Shown: piece after piece, positions 1-6,417 of the stretch
How the letters are laid out: the number at the start of each line of letters is the position of its first letter
Numbering within the stretch: the stretch's first letter is position 1
Assembly (NCBI GenBank): GCA_051745835.1
Contig: JBNJEL010000075.1
Location: 1-9,545 of the forward strand
Source: JBNJEL01 sp051745835
GTDB lineage: Bacteria; Bacillota; Halanaerobiia; Halobacteroidales; Acetohalobiaceae
Length of the DNA stretch: 9,545 nucleotides
Reading direction: 5' to 3'
Made by a program: the position numbers and the translations under genes
Notes under the pieces: model-generated
Database searches by the model: none
The model's input: only the letters and a program-made list of their open reading frames with translations
Told to the model about the DNA's origin: nothing

Positions 1-664
1 AGACAGGTAGCGGCCAAGAGTACTTAATCCACTCCAAGAAATCAATCGTAATCCCATACTGCTTCTCCAACAAACCGACAGCTAATAAGTTACGTGCTCC
101 ACCTAAGAAGGTGGTAATCCCACCAACAATTGCCCCCCAAGCCATAGCTAAGAATAATAGTTTACCATAATTACTCTCTAATGGCTGTAAGTCTAAGCTA
201 GTAGCTATCTCCAAGACAATCGGAAATAGTAAGGCAGCCACCGCATGTTCGGGCATGATGCAGGCTAATGAACCAGATGAAATTAAGATCCCAATTAATA
301 ACTTCTTAGGACTATCACCAAATAGTCCAATAATCTTAGCTGCAATCCGTGTTCCTAACCCAGTTTCATATAAGCCGGCTGCTAAAATTAAAGCTCCTAA
401 AATAAAAAATATTGCTTTATTACCAAACAAAGCAAATGTCTCCTCTAAACCTAAAATATTAAACAGTGGTATCAAAGCAATTCCTAATAGTCCAGTAACC
501 GACAAGGGTAGTAACTGACTAACCCACAGACTTAAGCAGAGTACAAAGACGGCAAATGAATTCTTACCAGCCGCAGTTAACCCCTGTGGTGCGGGTAAGA
601 ATAGTAGTAAGATAAATAATAGAATCCCTATTAGAGCAATTAACTTTTTAAATTGATCAAACAA
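1..664 (-). CDS. SLC13/DASS-family permease, N-terminal part (runs off window)
   Basis: This is the first 221 residues of a polytopic membrane transporter that continues past base 1. A TTG start at 664 is chosen because AGGAGG lies 8 bases upstream (678-673) and no ATG is available there. Hydrophobic segments are visible at about residues 8-25, 36-56, 57-73, 84-98, 122-135, 140-155 and 168-188. The pattern GGITTFLGGARN (181-192) matches the first GGxxTxxGxxxN signature of the DASS/SLC13 fold, and MPEHAVAALLFPI (137-149) lies where many members have a Ser-Asn-Thr motif. Family members move sulfate, di- or tricarboxylates, usually with sodium. The changed SNT and GTPPN positions suggest a divergent subgroup, so I do not assign a substrate. 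The start lies 20 bases beyond the galE stop, implying co-transcription with galU and galE. The window also holds sulfate activation genes, so sulfate is possible but unproven. Confidence 0.8.
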   Translation of the reverse strand, partial: MFDQFKKLIALIGILLFILLLFLPAPQGLTAAGKNSFAVFVLCLSLWVSQLLPLSVTGLLGIALIPLFNILGLEETFALFGNKAIFFILGALILAAGLYETGLGTRIAAKIIGLFGDSPKKLLIGILISSGSLACIMPEHAVAALLFPIVLEIATSLDLQPLESNYGKLLFLAMAWGAIVGGITTFLGGARNLLAVGLLEKQYGITIDFLEWIKYSWPLPV

Positions 665-672
665 AGTTCGTA

Positions 673-678
673 CCTCCT
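673..678 (-). promoter_or_regulatory. Ribosome binding site that fixes the TTG start of the permease
   Basis: AGGAGG reads on the minus strand 8 bases before TTG at 664-662. It lies in the short gap after the galE stop and supports translation of the permease from a non-ATG codon. Confidence 0.75.
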
Positions 679-684
679 CTCTTA

Positions 685-1629
685 TTACTCTCTAGTAGCT
701 GCTACCTCTAACTCTGCTAGCTGTTGATAATAAGCTAACGTCTGCTCCAAACCTTCCTGTAGCCCATACTCCGGCTGCCAATCCAATAACCGCTTAGCTT
801 TATGATTATTAAGGTAACTATCCTCAATATCTCCTGGTCGTGCTGCTTCATAACGCGGTGCTAAGTCTGTACCTGCTACTTGATTCATTAACTCGACTAA
901 CTGATTAATTGAAGTCTGTTGATTACAGCTAATATTAAATACTTGATTAGCCTCACTCTCCAAAGCAGCTAAATTAGCTCGGGCAATATCAGCCACATAG
1001 ATAAAGTCACGCGTCTGCTGACCATCACCAAAGATGACTGGTCGCTTATTATGTAAGATTAAGTTAGCAAAGATTGAAATTACACCGCCCTCTCCGGTTG
1101 AATCCTGGCGAGGACCATAGACATTAGCATACCGCAAAATAGTATAATCTAAATCATAAAGTTCATGATAAGCCTTGATATAGTGCTCGGGAGTATACTT
1201 AGAGATGCCATAACCAGAGAGAGGATTAATCGGATGCTCTTCATCAATCCCTAAGTACTGCGGCTGACCATAAACCGCTGCTGAGGAAGCATAGACAATC
1301 TGCTGAATATTATAATCTTTACAACACTCTAACAGATTAATCGTCCCTAAGATATTATTCTCAGCATCAAAAGTTGGTTCCTCAAGTGAACGCTGAACAT
1401 CAATCTGGGCTGCTTGATGAATGACATACTCTATTTTTTCCGTTTCAAATAGCCCTCTTAACTGAGCTTGGTCTCTAATATCTACTCGATAGAATTTAGC
1501 TGCTGGATTGACATAATCTCGACAACCAGTAGATAAATTATCAGCTATTATAACATCCTTATCTGCTACTAAATGATCGACAACCTGGGAGCCGATAAAC
1601 CCAGCTCCACCTGTAACTAGAACACTCAT
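685..1629 (-). CDS. galE: UDP-glucose 4-epimerase (short-chain dehydrogenase/extended SDR)
   Basis: The 314-residue protein fits the length of bacterial GalE enzymes. They interconvert UDP-glucose and UDP-galactose in the cytoplasm using tightly bound NAD. The N-terminal Rossmann motif TGGAGFIGS (6-14) binds NAD. An HQAAQ segment (71-75) is typical of extended SDRs. The catalytic set is seen as Ser115/116 in YASSAAVYG and Tyr140-x3-Lys144 in SGYGISK. Later segments RYANVYGPRQ and GDGQQTRDFIYV are characteristic of sugar-nucleotide epimerases. The ATG at 1629 follows GAGGAGG closely. It lies 73 bases downstream of galU and 20 bases upstream of the permease, all on one strand. Its partner GalU makes the UDP-glucose substrate, so a role in surface polysaccharide supply is likely. 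Epimerases acting on UDP-N-acetyl or uronic sugars have the same motifs, so the exact sugar is less certain than the fold. Confidence 0.88.
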   Translation of the reverse strand: MSVLVTGGAGFIGSQVVDHLVADKDVIIADNLSTGCRDYVNPAAKFYRVDIRDQAQLRGLFETEKIEYVIHQAAQIDVQRSLEEPTFDAENNILGTINLLECCKDYNIQQIVYASSAAVYGQPQYLGIDEEHPINPLSGYGISKYTPEHYIKAYHELYDLDYTILRYANVYGPRQDSTGEGGVISIFANLILHNKRPVIFGDGQQTRDFIYVADIARANLAALESEANQVFNISCNQQTSINQLVELMNQVAGTDLAPRYEAARPGDIEDSYLNNHKAKRLLDWQPEYGLQEGLEQTLAYYQQLAELEVAATRE

Positions 1630-1702
1630 TAAATTCCTCCTCTAAAACTTTATCGCTCTTTTAGCCATCTCCTCTGAAGAAAGTTTTAATTTATGTAGAT
1701 AT

Positions 1703-2599
1703 CTAATCTAAGATCTCAATCTCTTCTTTTAACTCTTGGGCTAAATAATCTAATAAGTAATCCTTAAAGTCACCTCGAATATCTTCGCGCTCAAAAGCAA
1801 ACTCAACAACTGCCTCTAAGAAACCTAACTTATTACCAATATCATAGCGTCGTCCTTCAAATTGATGAGCATAGACTTCTTCTTGGGTCAATAGAGTCTC
1901 TAAAGCATCAGTCAACTGAATCTCGCCACCCTTACCTGGATCAGTCTCGCGTAAGATATCAAAGATTGCCGGAGTAATCACATAGCGACCTAAAATTGCA
2001 ATATTAGATGGTGCTTCGTTTAAGGACGGCTTCTCCACTAAATCAGCAACTTGATAACTCTGACCATTATCTTGAGAGTAATCGACAATTCCATACTTCG
2101 AAACTTCCTCGTCAGCTACTTCTTGCACCCCAATAACTGATGATTGATACTTCTCATAACATTCAATTAATTGCTTAGTAACAGGCGTATCAGCTTTAAC
2201 AATATCATCACCTAATAGTACAGCAAATGGCTCATCACCGACAAATGTCTCCGCACATAAAATAGCATGTCCTAAGCCTAATGGTTCCTTCTGACGTACA
2301 TAATGGACATCTACTAAATCAGTAATCTCCTGTACCATATTTAGACGTTCTAACTTACCCTGTTCTGCTAAATTAACCTCCAGTTCGAAGGACTTATCAA
2401 AGTGGTCTTCAATTGCTCGCTTATGACGTCCAGTAATGATAATTACATCTTCAATCCCCGCCTCCACTGCTTCTTCAACTATATACTGAATAGTCGGCTT
2501 ATCGACAATCGGCAACATCTCTTTAGGCTGAGCTTTAGTTGCTGGTAAAAATCGAGTACCTAATCCTGCTGCAGGAATGACTGCTTTCTTAACTTGCAT
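1703..2599 (-). CDS. galU: UTP--glucose-1-phosphate uridylyltransferase
   Basis: The 298-residue protein matches GalU/GtaB enzymes in length and motifs. They make UDP-glucose from UTP and glucose-1-phosphate in the cytosol. The nucleotide-binding signature GLGTRFLPATK (12-22) is followed by PKEMLPIVDKPTIQYIVEEA. Further family segments include GLGHAILCA, LGDDIV with the metal-binding Asp, LVEKPS, the uridine/sugar-binding GKGGEIQLTDA, and FEGRRYDIGNKLGF near the C-terminus. The ATG at 2599 is preceded by AGGAGGAG, so the start is well supported. It is followed 73 bases later by galE on the same strand, and upstream lies the small Spo0E-like gene. No clear promoter is visible directly in front, so it may be read from the promoter region upstream of the Spo0E-like gene. 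No missing key residue was noticed. Confidence 0.95.
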   Translation of the reverse strand: MQVKKAVIPAAGLGTRFLPATKAQPKEMLPIVDKPTIQYIVEEAVEAGIEDVIIITGRHKRAIEDHFDKSFELEVNLAEQGKLERLNMVQEITDLVDVHYVRQKEPLGLGHAILCAETFVGDEPFAVLLGDDIVKADTPVTKQLIECYEKYQSSVIGVQEVADEEVSKYGIVDYSQDNGQSYQVADLVEKPSLNEAPSNIAILGRYVITPAIFDILRETDPGKGGEIQLTDALETLLTQEEVYAHQFEGRRYDIGNKLGFLEAVVEFAFEREDIRGDFKDYLLDYLAQELKEEIEILD

Positions 2600-2682
2600 C
2601 TTTATCTCCTCCTTTATTTACTATTTAAAAGTCTAACTATTATTTCTGTAATGATAATCTTAATTCCTTTGAAAAGTAGTAA

Positions 2683-2868
2683 TTATCTGTCACTATGTTC
2701 TTTCTGACGTTGATAAAGATTAAGCAAACGGTCTAAAGCCTGACTAAGCCTTAATACTCCTTGATCTAATCTACCCTGAGGCTGCTGAATTGCTCTCTGT
2801 ACTAATCTAGAACGCATATTCTTAATTTTCAGCTCTAATTTCCGTAACTTTTCTTTATTATCCGACAA
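2683..2868 (-). CDS. Spo0E-family aspartyl-phosphate phosphatase (sporulation regulator)
   Basis: This is a 61-residue, highly charged, probably two-helix protein. Spo0E-family proteins are small cytoplasmic phosphatases that remove phosphate from Spo0A~P and so hold back sporulation. The sequence shows the family layout: a first helix KLELKIKNMRSRLVQRA (about 10-26), a turn, then the signature LRLSQALDRLLNLYQR (about 39-54), equivalent to the SQELD motif of Spo0E. The start is TTG at 2868 with AAGAGGTG placed 8 bases before it. Upstream on the minus strand a possible promoter (TTGTGA, 17 bases, TATTAT) can be drawn, but it is weak. The gene is divergent from the XRE-type regulator at 3122 and lies 83 bases ahead of galU. 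Its presence suggests a spore-forming host. The target is inferred from family only. Confidence 0.75.
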   Translation of the reverse strand: MSDNKEKLRKLELKIKNMRSRLVQRAIQQPQGRLDQGVLRLSQALDRLLNLYQRQKEHSDR

Positions 2869-3059
2869 TTTATTAACACCTCTTTCTTAAAATACAATAT
2901 ATTTACATATTATATAATATTATAAGTTTAGATTACTCACAAGCCCTATAAAGTAAGATTAAGTTCAGCCAATAGAAATTAAACTTAGTTAGCTGTTAAT
3001 TACTCACTTAATCACACAAATAGTATTATAAATTTTTTGTTTATATTTCAATTGTCAGA

Positions 3060-3088
3060 TTGAACCACTTTAAGAAGTCTACTATAAT
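3060..3088 (+). promoter_or_regulatory. Vegetative-type promoter of the XRE-family regulator
   Basis: TTGAAC at 3060-3065 and a consensus TATAAT at 3083-3088 are separated by exactly 17 bases. The ATG of the regulator lies 34 bases after the -10 box, with AGAGG in between. This is a good sigma-A-type match on sequence alone. Confidence 0.7.
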
Positions 3089-3121
3089 AAAAACATGTAA
3101 GTATAGAAGAGAGGTTAAATT

Positions 3122-3472
3122 ATGGGCGTTAAGGATAGAATAAGGAATTTAAGAGAAAATAAAGATCTCACTAGAAAAGAATTAGCAGAATTGATAAATT
3201 ACTCCGAAGATTATATCTATAAGATCGAAACTGGTAAACGTGAAGTATCAATTGCCTTCTTAGATAAGATAAGTCAAGCCTTCAATATGCCCCGCTCTTA
3301 TTTCTTCAAAGATGATGAAATTAAGTATCAGTACTCTGAAGACAAGATTAAGTTTGAAGAGTTTATCATGGAACATGAAGTTGAATTTTACGGTGAAGAT
3401 CTAGATGCTGAAAGCAAGAAGAAATTAATAGAACTAATCAAGACAGCTATCAAGTTTCGCAAAGACAATTAA
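3122..3472 (+). CDS. XRE-family helix-turn-helix transcriptional regulator
   Basis: The only convincing plus-strand gene encodes 116 residues. Residues about 5-62 form a Cro/C1-type (HTH_3) domain: a first helix IRNLRENKDL, then LTRKELAELINYSEDYIYKIETGKR, containing the turn and recognition helix, and the closing helix SIAFLDKISQAFNM with the usual PRSYFF end. The remaining half is charged and helical, EEFIMEHEVEFY followed by ESKKKLIELIKTAI, and probably serves for dimerisation or a ligand; I do not recognise it further. The ATG at 3122 follows AGAGGTTAAATT. A sigma-A-like promoter lies directly upstream, and a hairpin terminator follows the stop codon. It is divergent from the Spo0E-like gene and convergent with cysN. 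Target genes are unknown; autoregulation is the default guess for this class. Confidence 0.88.
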   Translation: MGVKDRIRNLRENKDLTRKELAELINYSEDYIYKIETGKREVSIAFLDKISQAFNMPRSYFFKDDEIKYQYSEDKIKFEEFIMEHEVEFYGEDLDAESKKKLIELIKTAIKFRKDN

Positions 3473-3475
3473 ATG

Positions 3476-3506
3476 AAAAAACCTAGGGCTACATATAACC
3501 CTAGGT
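3476..3506 (-). terminator. Rho-independent terminator of cysN, probably shared with the convergent regulator
   Basis: ACCTAGGG at 3481-3488 pairs with CCCTAGGT at 3499-3506. Read on the minus strand, the hairpin is followed by six T residues (3481-3476) just after the cysN stop. On the plus strand it begins 8 bases after the regulator stop, but only a weak T tract follows, so it mainly suits cysN. Confidence 0.85.
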
Positions 3507-3517
3507 CTTAAAGCTGC

Positions 3518-5326
3518 TTACCATGGTTTAAAGATAATTCCTCGTTCTTCTAATAAGCCCTTAATCCGATTAGCAGCCTGATCTGTAGAGCTAAAGTCCT
3601 CTAAATGCAGATCATATTGTAAATCAGTAGTTACTTGATCTCCCAACCAGACAGTTTCAATCTGTTCAGGATTAACAGTAGTCTCAATTAGCTCTAAATC
3701 ATCCTGTGATAATTCTACAGCAGTAACAATTAAGACTGCACCTGAATCAAGCATAATATGAGAAACCTCAGCTAAACGCCGTAAGTGTTCTTCTTTATGA
3801 TTCGTCTCACCTTTAATATCAGCATCAACACCATATAATAAGTTACCGATACCTAAGAAATAAACTACCCGTCCGCTAGTGAAGAGCTCCTTTTCTAATG
3901 CTTTTGCTGTCGGTTTCTTACCCACATCTTCTTCGCCAGTAATTAAGATTAATGTAGGTTGTTGACTATACTTTTCAGCGCGCTGTTCACGTGAAATCCG
4001 ACTCTTCTCCCACTTATAATTACGCAGCATTACCTGCTCTCTGACCCAGCTTTGCTCATCATCTAGGGCAGATTGGACTAAACCACCGCCGGCAATCTCA
4101 TAATCATCAACGATTACAAAACGGCTTGTCTCTTCGATCTGATTAGCTAAATCAAAGGAAATAGCTTCTTCTAATTTAAAGACGCATTCTGCTACATCAT
4201 GTAAGGCAACTTCATCTTGCTCTTGATTCTGACTGAGATCAGAAGCATCAATTACGCGTTTAACTTCTTCTAATCTAGCCTTTACTTTGGCTGTCCCTAA
4301 CTTAAGATGATAAACCTTATCTTTAACTAGTGGTTCCTGACCTAACCAGAATAGATTAGCCCTAATTCTAGAAGTAGTTGCCGGTTCCCGCTCTTGAGCT
4401 AAAGTAGCTATCTCACCGCGTTTAATAAAGATCTGCTCTTCTAAGGTAAAACCGGTGGCTTCGCCAGCACCAATACTCTCAATTGGTGGTTGATTAAATC
4501 CTTCGATCGTTTTAACCTGACTACTCTTGCCCGAAGGATAGAAGACAACTTCATCTCCTACACTAACTTCACCGGATGCAATCGTCCCTGCTACAATACG
4601 ACGATCATCACCACCGCGAGTGAACTTATAGACATCCTGTACCGGCATTCTAAAGGGTTGCTCCTCCGGTAAGCGTTGACTATCAAAGCTATCTAATACT
4701 TCTAATACAGTCTGTCCTTCATACCATGACATCTTATCTGATAGAGAGGCTATATTGTCGCCTTCCATCCCGCTGACAGGTAGGAAGCAATCTGCTGTCA
4801 TATCTAATTTGCCCAGAAATTCCCGATAATCCTCTACTATCTGTTGGTAGACTTCCTGGCTATAGTCGACTAAATCCATCTTATTAACCAACACAGCTAC
4901 CTGCTCAATTCCTAACATTGATAACATATAACAGTGACGCTTGGAGTTTTCTTGAATTCCTTCATCAGCATCAATTACTAATAGTGCCGCCTCTGCTGAT
5001 GCTGCTCCAGTCACCATATTCTTCAAAAATTCGATATGTCCCGGTGCATCCAAAATTATGTACTTCCGCAAGTCAGTCTCAAAGAAGACTCGCGCTGAAT
5101 CAATCGTAATTCCTTGGTCCTGTTCATCTTTAAGCGCATCTAACAAAAATGCATACTCAAAAGGTTTAGAATTACGACGACAGGTCTCTTTAACCTGTTC
5201 TAACTTACCTTCTGGTAGTGAATCAGTATCAGCTAGCAGTCGACCAATGATTGTACTTTTCCCATGATCAACATGACCAGCAATGACTATATTCATATCT
5301 TGGTCTAAAGCTTCTACAGTTGACAT
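3518..5326 (-). CDS. cysN: Sulfate adenylyltransferase subunit 1 (GTPase) with degenerate APS-kinase-like C-terminal domain
   Basis: CysN uses GTP hydrolysis to drive formation of adenylyl sulfate (APS) from ATP and sulfate by its partner CysD. The 602 residues begin with an EF-Tu-like GTPase: G1 GHVDHGKST (17-25), switch segment QGITID (71-76), G3 DAPGH (93-97), G4 NKMD (148-151). Beta-barrel domains follow to about residue 415. Residues about 456-602 resemble CysC: LILITGEEDVGKK, LFTSGRVVYFLG, YGVDADI, LRRLAEVSHIMLDSGAVLIV. However, the Walker A reads GEEDVGKK (464-471), with Lys in place of Ser/Thr. The DGDN motif is GIGN (492-495), and the lid region with the KGLYKKAR and FTGIDDPYE segments is absent. 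APS kinase activity is therefore doubtful. ATG at 5326 follows GAGGAGG. Unusually, cysD is 2.75 kb upstream rather than adjacent. Confidence 0.93.
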   Translation of the reverse strand: MSTVEALDQDMNIVIAGHVDHGKSTIIGRLLADTDSLPEGKLEQVKETCRRNSKPFEYAFLLDALKDEQDQGITIDSARVFFETDLRKYIILDAPGHIEFLKNMVTGAASAEAALLVIDADEGIQENSKRHCYMLSMLGIEQVAVLVNKMDLVDYSQEVYQQIVEDYREFLGKLDMTADCFLPVSGMEGDNIASLSDKMSWYEGQTVLEVLDSFDSQRLPEEQPFRMPVQDVYKFTRGGDDRRIVAGTIASGEVSVGDEVVFYPSGKSSQVKTIEGFNQPPIESIGAGEATGFTLEEQIFIKRGEIATLAQEREPATTSRIRANLFWLGQEPLVKDKVYHLKLGTAKVKARLEEVKRVIDASDLSQNQEQDEVALHDVAECVFKLEEAISFDLANQIEETSRFVIVDDYEIAGGGLVQSALDDEQSWVREQVMLRNYKWEKSRISREQRAEKYSQQPTLILITGEEDVGKKPTAKALEKELFTSGRVVYFLGIGNLLYGVDADIKGETNHKEEHLRRLAEVSHIMLDSGAVLIVTAVELSQDDLELIETTVNPEQIETVWLGDQVTTDLQYDLHLEDFSSTDQAANRIKGLLEERGIIFKPW

Positions 5327-5376
5327 ACTTCTGCCTCCTCAAAACTTAAGAGATAAACTAAAATCACAACAGTTTA

Positions 5377-5397
5377 TTAGCCGCGAATTGTGGCTAA
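5377..5397. repeat. Inverted repeat in the cysN leader
   Basis: TTAGCC (5377-5382) and GGCTAA (5392-5397) form a perfect 6-base inverted repeat around a 9-base centre, about 50-70 bases before the cysN ATG. It could be an operator or a leader hairpin. No T run follows, so it is not an obvious terminator, and its role is unknown. Confidence 0.4.
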
Positions 5398-5412
5398 CCT
5401 CTTCTTTCATAT

Positions 5413-5511
5413 TTAGAAATTTTCTTTAGAAATCTCTTGAAGTTGACTTAATTTAGTTAAATTTTCTTCTAATATCTGAATCTTATCTAAAATTGCCAAA
5501 GAAAACTCCAT
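5413..5511 (-). pseudogene. Truncated HEPN (HepT/DUF86-like) gene start
   Basis: A 32-codon minus-strand frame encodes LAILDKIQILEENL, KLSQLQEIS and KENF before a TAA at 5415-5413. This resembles the first helix of the two intact HepT proteins in this window (IIDKMIKIEEYLSELKE and IILNKSETVERCIARI). The catalytic Rx4HxY region and most of the protein are missing. Its apparent ATG (5511) lies inside a hairpin that looks like the end of a mobile element, and no ribosome site precedes it, so the true 5' end was probably removed by that insertion. I read it as the decayed remains of a third MNT/HEPN module lying between the accessory block and cysN. The similarity is short and judged by eye. Confidence 0.45.
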
Positions 5512-5533
5512 CTAAACTATGTATTAGGTGGAG
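5506..5533 (+). repeat. Left boundary hairpin of IS200/IS605-like remnant
   Basis: CTCCATCTAA (5506-5515) pairs with TTAGGTGGAG (5524-5533) around an 8-base loop, with one T-G wobble that favours the plus strand. The same two 10-base arms recur at 5941-5968. GCCAAA (5495-5500) and TTTGGC (5538-5543) extend the fold outward. Confidence 0.7.
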
Positions 5534-5600
5534 ATGAATTTGGCAGATATTTGCCGGTTAAATACCTTCAAATATCTAAAAGAATATGATATACTAACTA

Positions 5601-5829
5601 TAGTGCAAGGTTAGAAAATAGTAATGTCAACTCGCCATCAGTGGGTTCGACCCCTTGTACTACGCACAATACGCATAAGTGAATATTGGAGGTTACGAAC
5701 ACCAACCCCTGTTCGTGTAAAATATTCAGGGTATCGTAAACTAATTGTAATCCCAAACCATTTTGGTACGGTGAGGGATATTGGTGTTGTGAACCAACCA
5801 TAGCGAATAAGGTAATCTGCTTTCGCAGA
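5601..5829 (+). ncRNA. Highly structured RNA-like region, possibly an omega-RNA-like relic
   Basis: Successive stems can be drawn by hand. A 10-bp stem joins TAGTGCAAGG (5601-5610) to CCTTGTACTA (5653-5662), enclosing a GTCAAC/GTT-C-GAC hairpin. TGAATATT (5680-5687) pairs with AATATTCA (5721-5728), enclosing ACGAACA/TGTTCGT (5695-5701/5710-5716). ATCCC/GGGAT (5750-5754/5775-5779) encloses ACCA/TGGT. TTGGT/ACCAA (5781-5785/5793-5797) and TCTGC-TTTC-GCAGA (5816-5829) follow. The single wobble in the first stem is a G-U only if the plus strand is transcribed. TnpB and IscB elements of the IS200/IS605 group carry structured guide RNAs near their right end, which fits the boundary hairpins. I cannot match it to a named RNA family. 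Confidence 0.45.
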
Positions 5830-5940
5830 GGAAACTTAAACTATAAACTTCGCTTAAATCTCTCTAGTAATATATAGCTTACTTAGTATATATGAAGCAA
5901 GGGACTTCTAGTACTGATGTTAACCACATTAGGAAAGAAG

Positions 5941-5968
5941 CTCCATCTAAATTTTAATTTAGGTGGAG
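5941..5968 (+). repeat. Right boundary hairpin of IS200/IS605-like remnant
   Basis: CTCCATCTAA (5941-5950) pairs with TTAGGTGGAG (5959-5968), and the stem can extend to 12 bp through AT/AT. Both arms are identical to those of the hairpin at 5506-5533. AGGTTCACC follows and may hold the right cleavage site. Confidence 0.7.
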
Positions 5969-6009
5969 AGGTTCACCTAGTCTAATCCGTTCATCAATTA
6001 ACTCTCTTT

Positions 6010-6417
6010 TTAATCTGTCTCTTTAATTACCTCAACAAATTTAACTATATCAGCTAAGTTATTTTCAATAATTGCCTGAACTATTTCTAAGTTAATCTTT
6101 TGATAATCATGTACAGCTATATTTCTAAATCCAACCATTGCCTTCAGATTCTCAGCTAATTCTGAATCAATTATTTCTTCATGTTCTAAAATAGAAAAAG
6201 CTTCTCTACTTGTCTGGGGAATTCCTAAATCTAATTCAGAGATTAAATGCATTGCAAGATCAATAGCTGCTTCACATAAGCGCTGGAGATTAAGTATGAT
6301 TGAATCCTGTTTAGTATAGTTCTCTAAATTATTAGGATCATTTTGATATTCTTCGTCTATCCTAGCTATACATCGTTCGACCGTTTCCGATTTATTTAAA
6401 ATAATATCATCAATCAT
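6010..6417 (-). CDS. hepT: HepT-like HEPN ribonuclease toxin (second MntA-HepT pair)
   Basis: This 135-residue all-helical protein belongs to the HEPN/DUF86 type. HepT toxins are minimal HEPN RNases acting in the cytoplasm; the paired MntA silences them by AMPylating a tyrosine next to the active site. The catalytic motif appears as GFRNIAVHDY, giving Arg98-x4-His103 and the target-type Tyr105 (Rx4HxY). A helix AAIDLAMHLISELDLGIPQT (50-69) is the usual family core. Its ATG overlaps the end of the preceding mntA by 8 bases, so translation is probably coupled, and AAGGGAG lies about 10 bases upstream. The positions of Arg98, His103 and Tyr105 equal those in the other HepT here, though the rest has diverged widely, so the pairs are not a recent duplication. 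It is the last intact gene before the IS-like remnant. Confidence 0.88.
   Translation of the reverse strand: MIDDIILNKSETVERCIARIDEEYQNDPNNLENYTKQDSIILNLQRLCEAAIDLAMHLISELDLGIPQTSREAFSILEHEEIIDSELAENLKAMVGFRNIAVHDYQKINLEIVQAIIENNLADIVKFVEVIKETD

Larger units (their letters stand above)
5506..5968 (+). mobile_element. Candidate non-autonomous IS200/IS605-type element (no transposase left)
   Basis: About 460 bases without an intact gene are bounded by two hairpins with identical 10-base arms in the same orientation. This is the end structure used by Y1-transposase (IS200/IS605) elements, which lack terminal inverted repeats. The inside is rich in stem-loops (5601-5829). One plus-strand frame from about 5620 to 5801 stays open and ends VIPNHFGTVRDIGVVNQP; it could be a decayed TnpB tail, but I cannot confirm that. 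No TnpA HUH motif or TnpB RuvC/zinc-finger motif is visible. The true tips and cleavage tetranucleotides cannot be fixed by eye. Together with the HEPN relic this accounts for most of the gene-free stretch 5327-6009. The alternative is two unrelated hairpins of one dispersed repeat family. Confidence 0.5.

Noticed and set aside
255..518. Plus-strand frame of 87 codons
   Set aside because: It is antisense to the SLC13-type permease, whose minus-strand frame has clear membrane segments, family motifs and a ribosome site.
4490..5267. Three plus-strand frames of 60-69 codons
   Set aside because: They are shadows of cysN, lack ribosome sites and show no protein-like pattern.
5641..5657. tRNA T-arm lookalike (GGGTTCGACCCC)
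   Set aside because: There is no cloverleaf, D arm or anticodon arm around it; the 10-bp stem encloses only 42 bases.
5598..5801. Minus-strand frame of 67 codons
   Set aside because: It runs opposite to the stem-loop cluster, has no ribosome site and resembles no family; the stems explain the sequence better.
5601..5829. Group II intron
   Set aside because: No GUGYG start followed by a domain V hairpin with an AGC triad and no reverse transcriptase frame was found.
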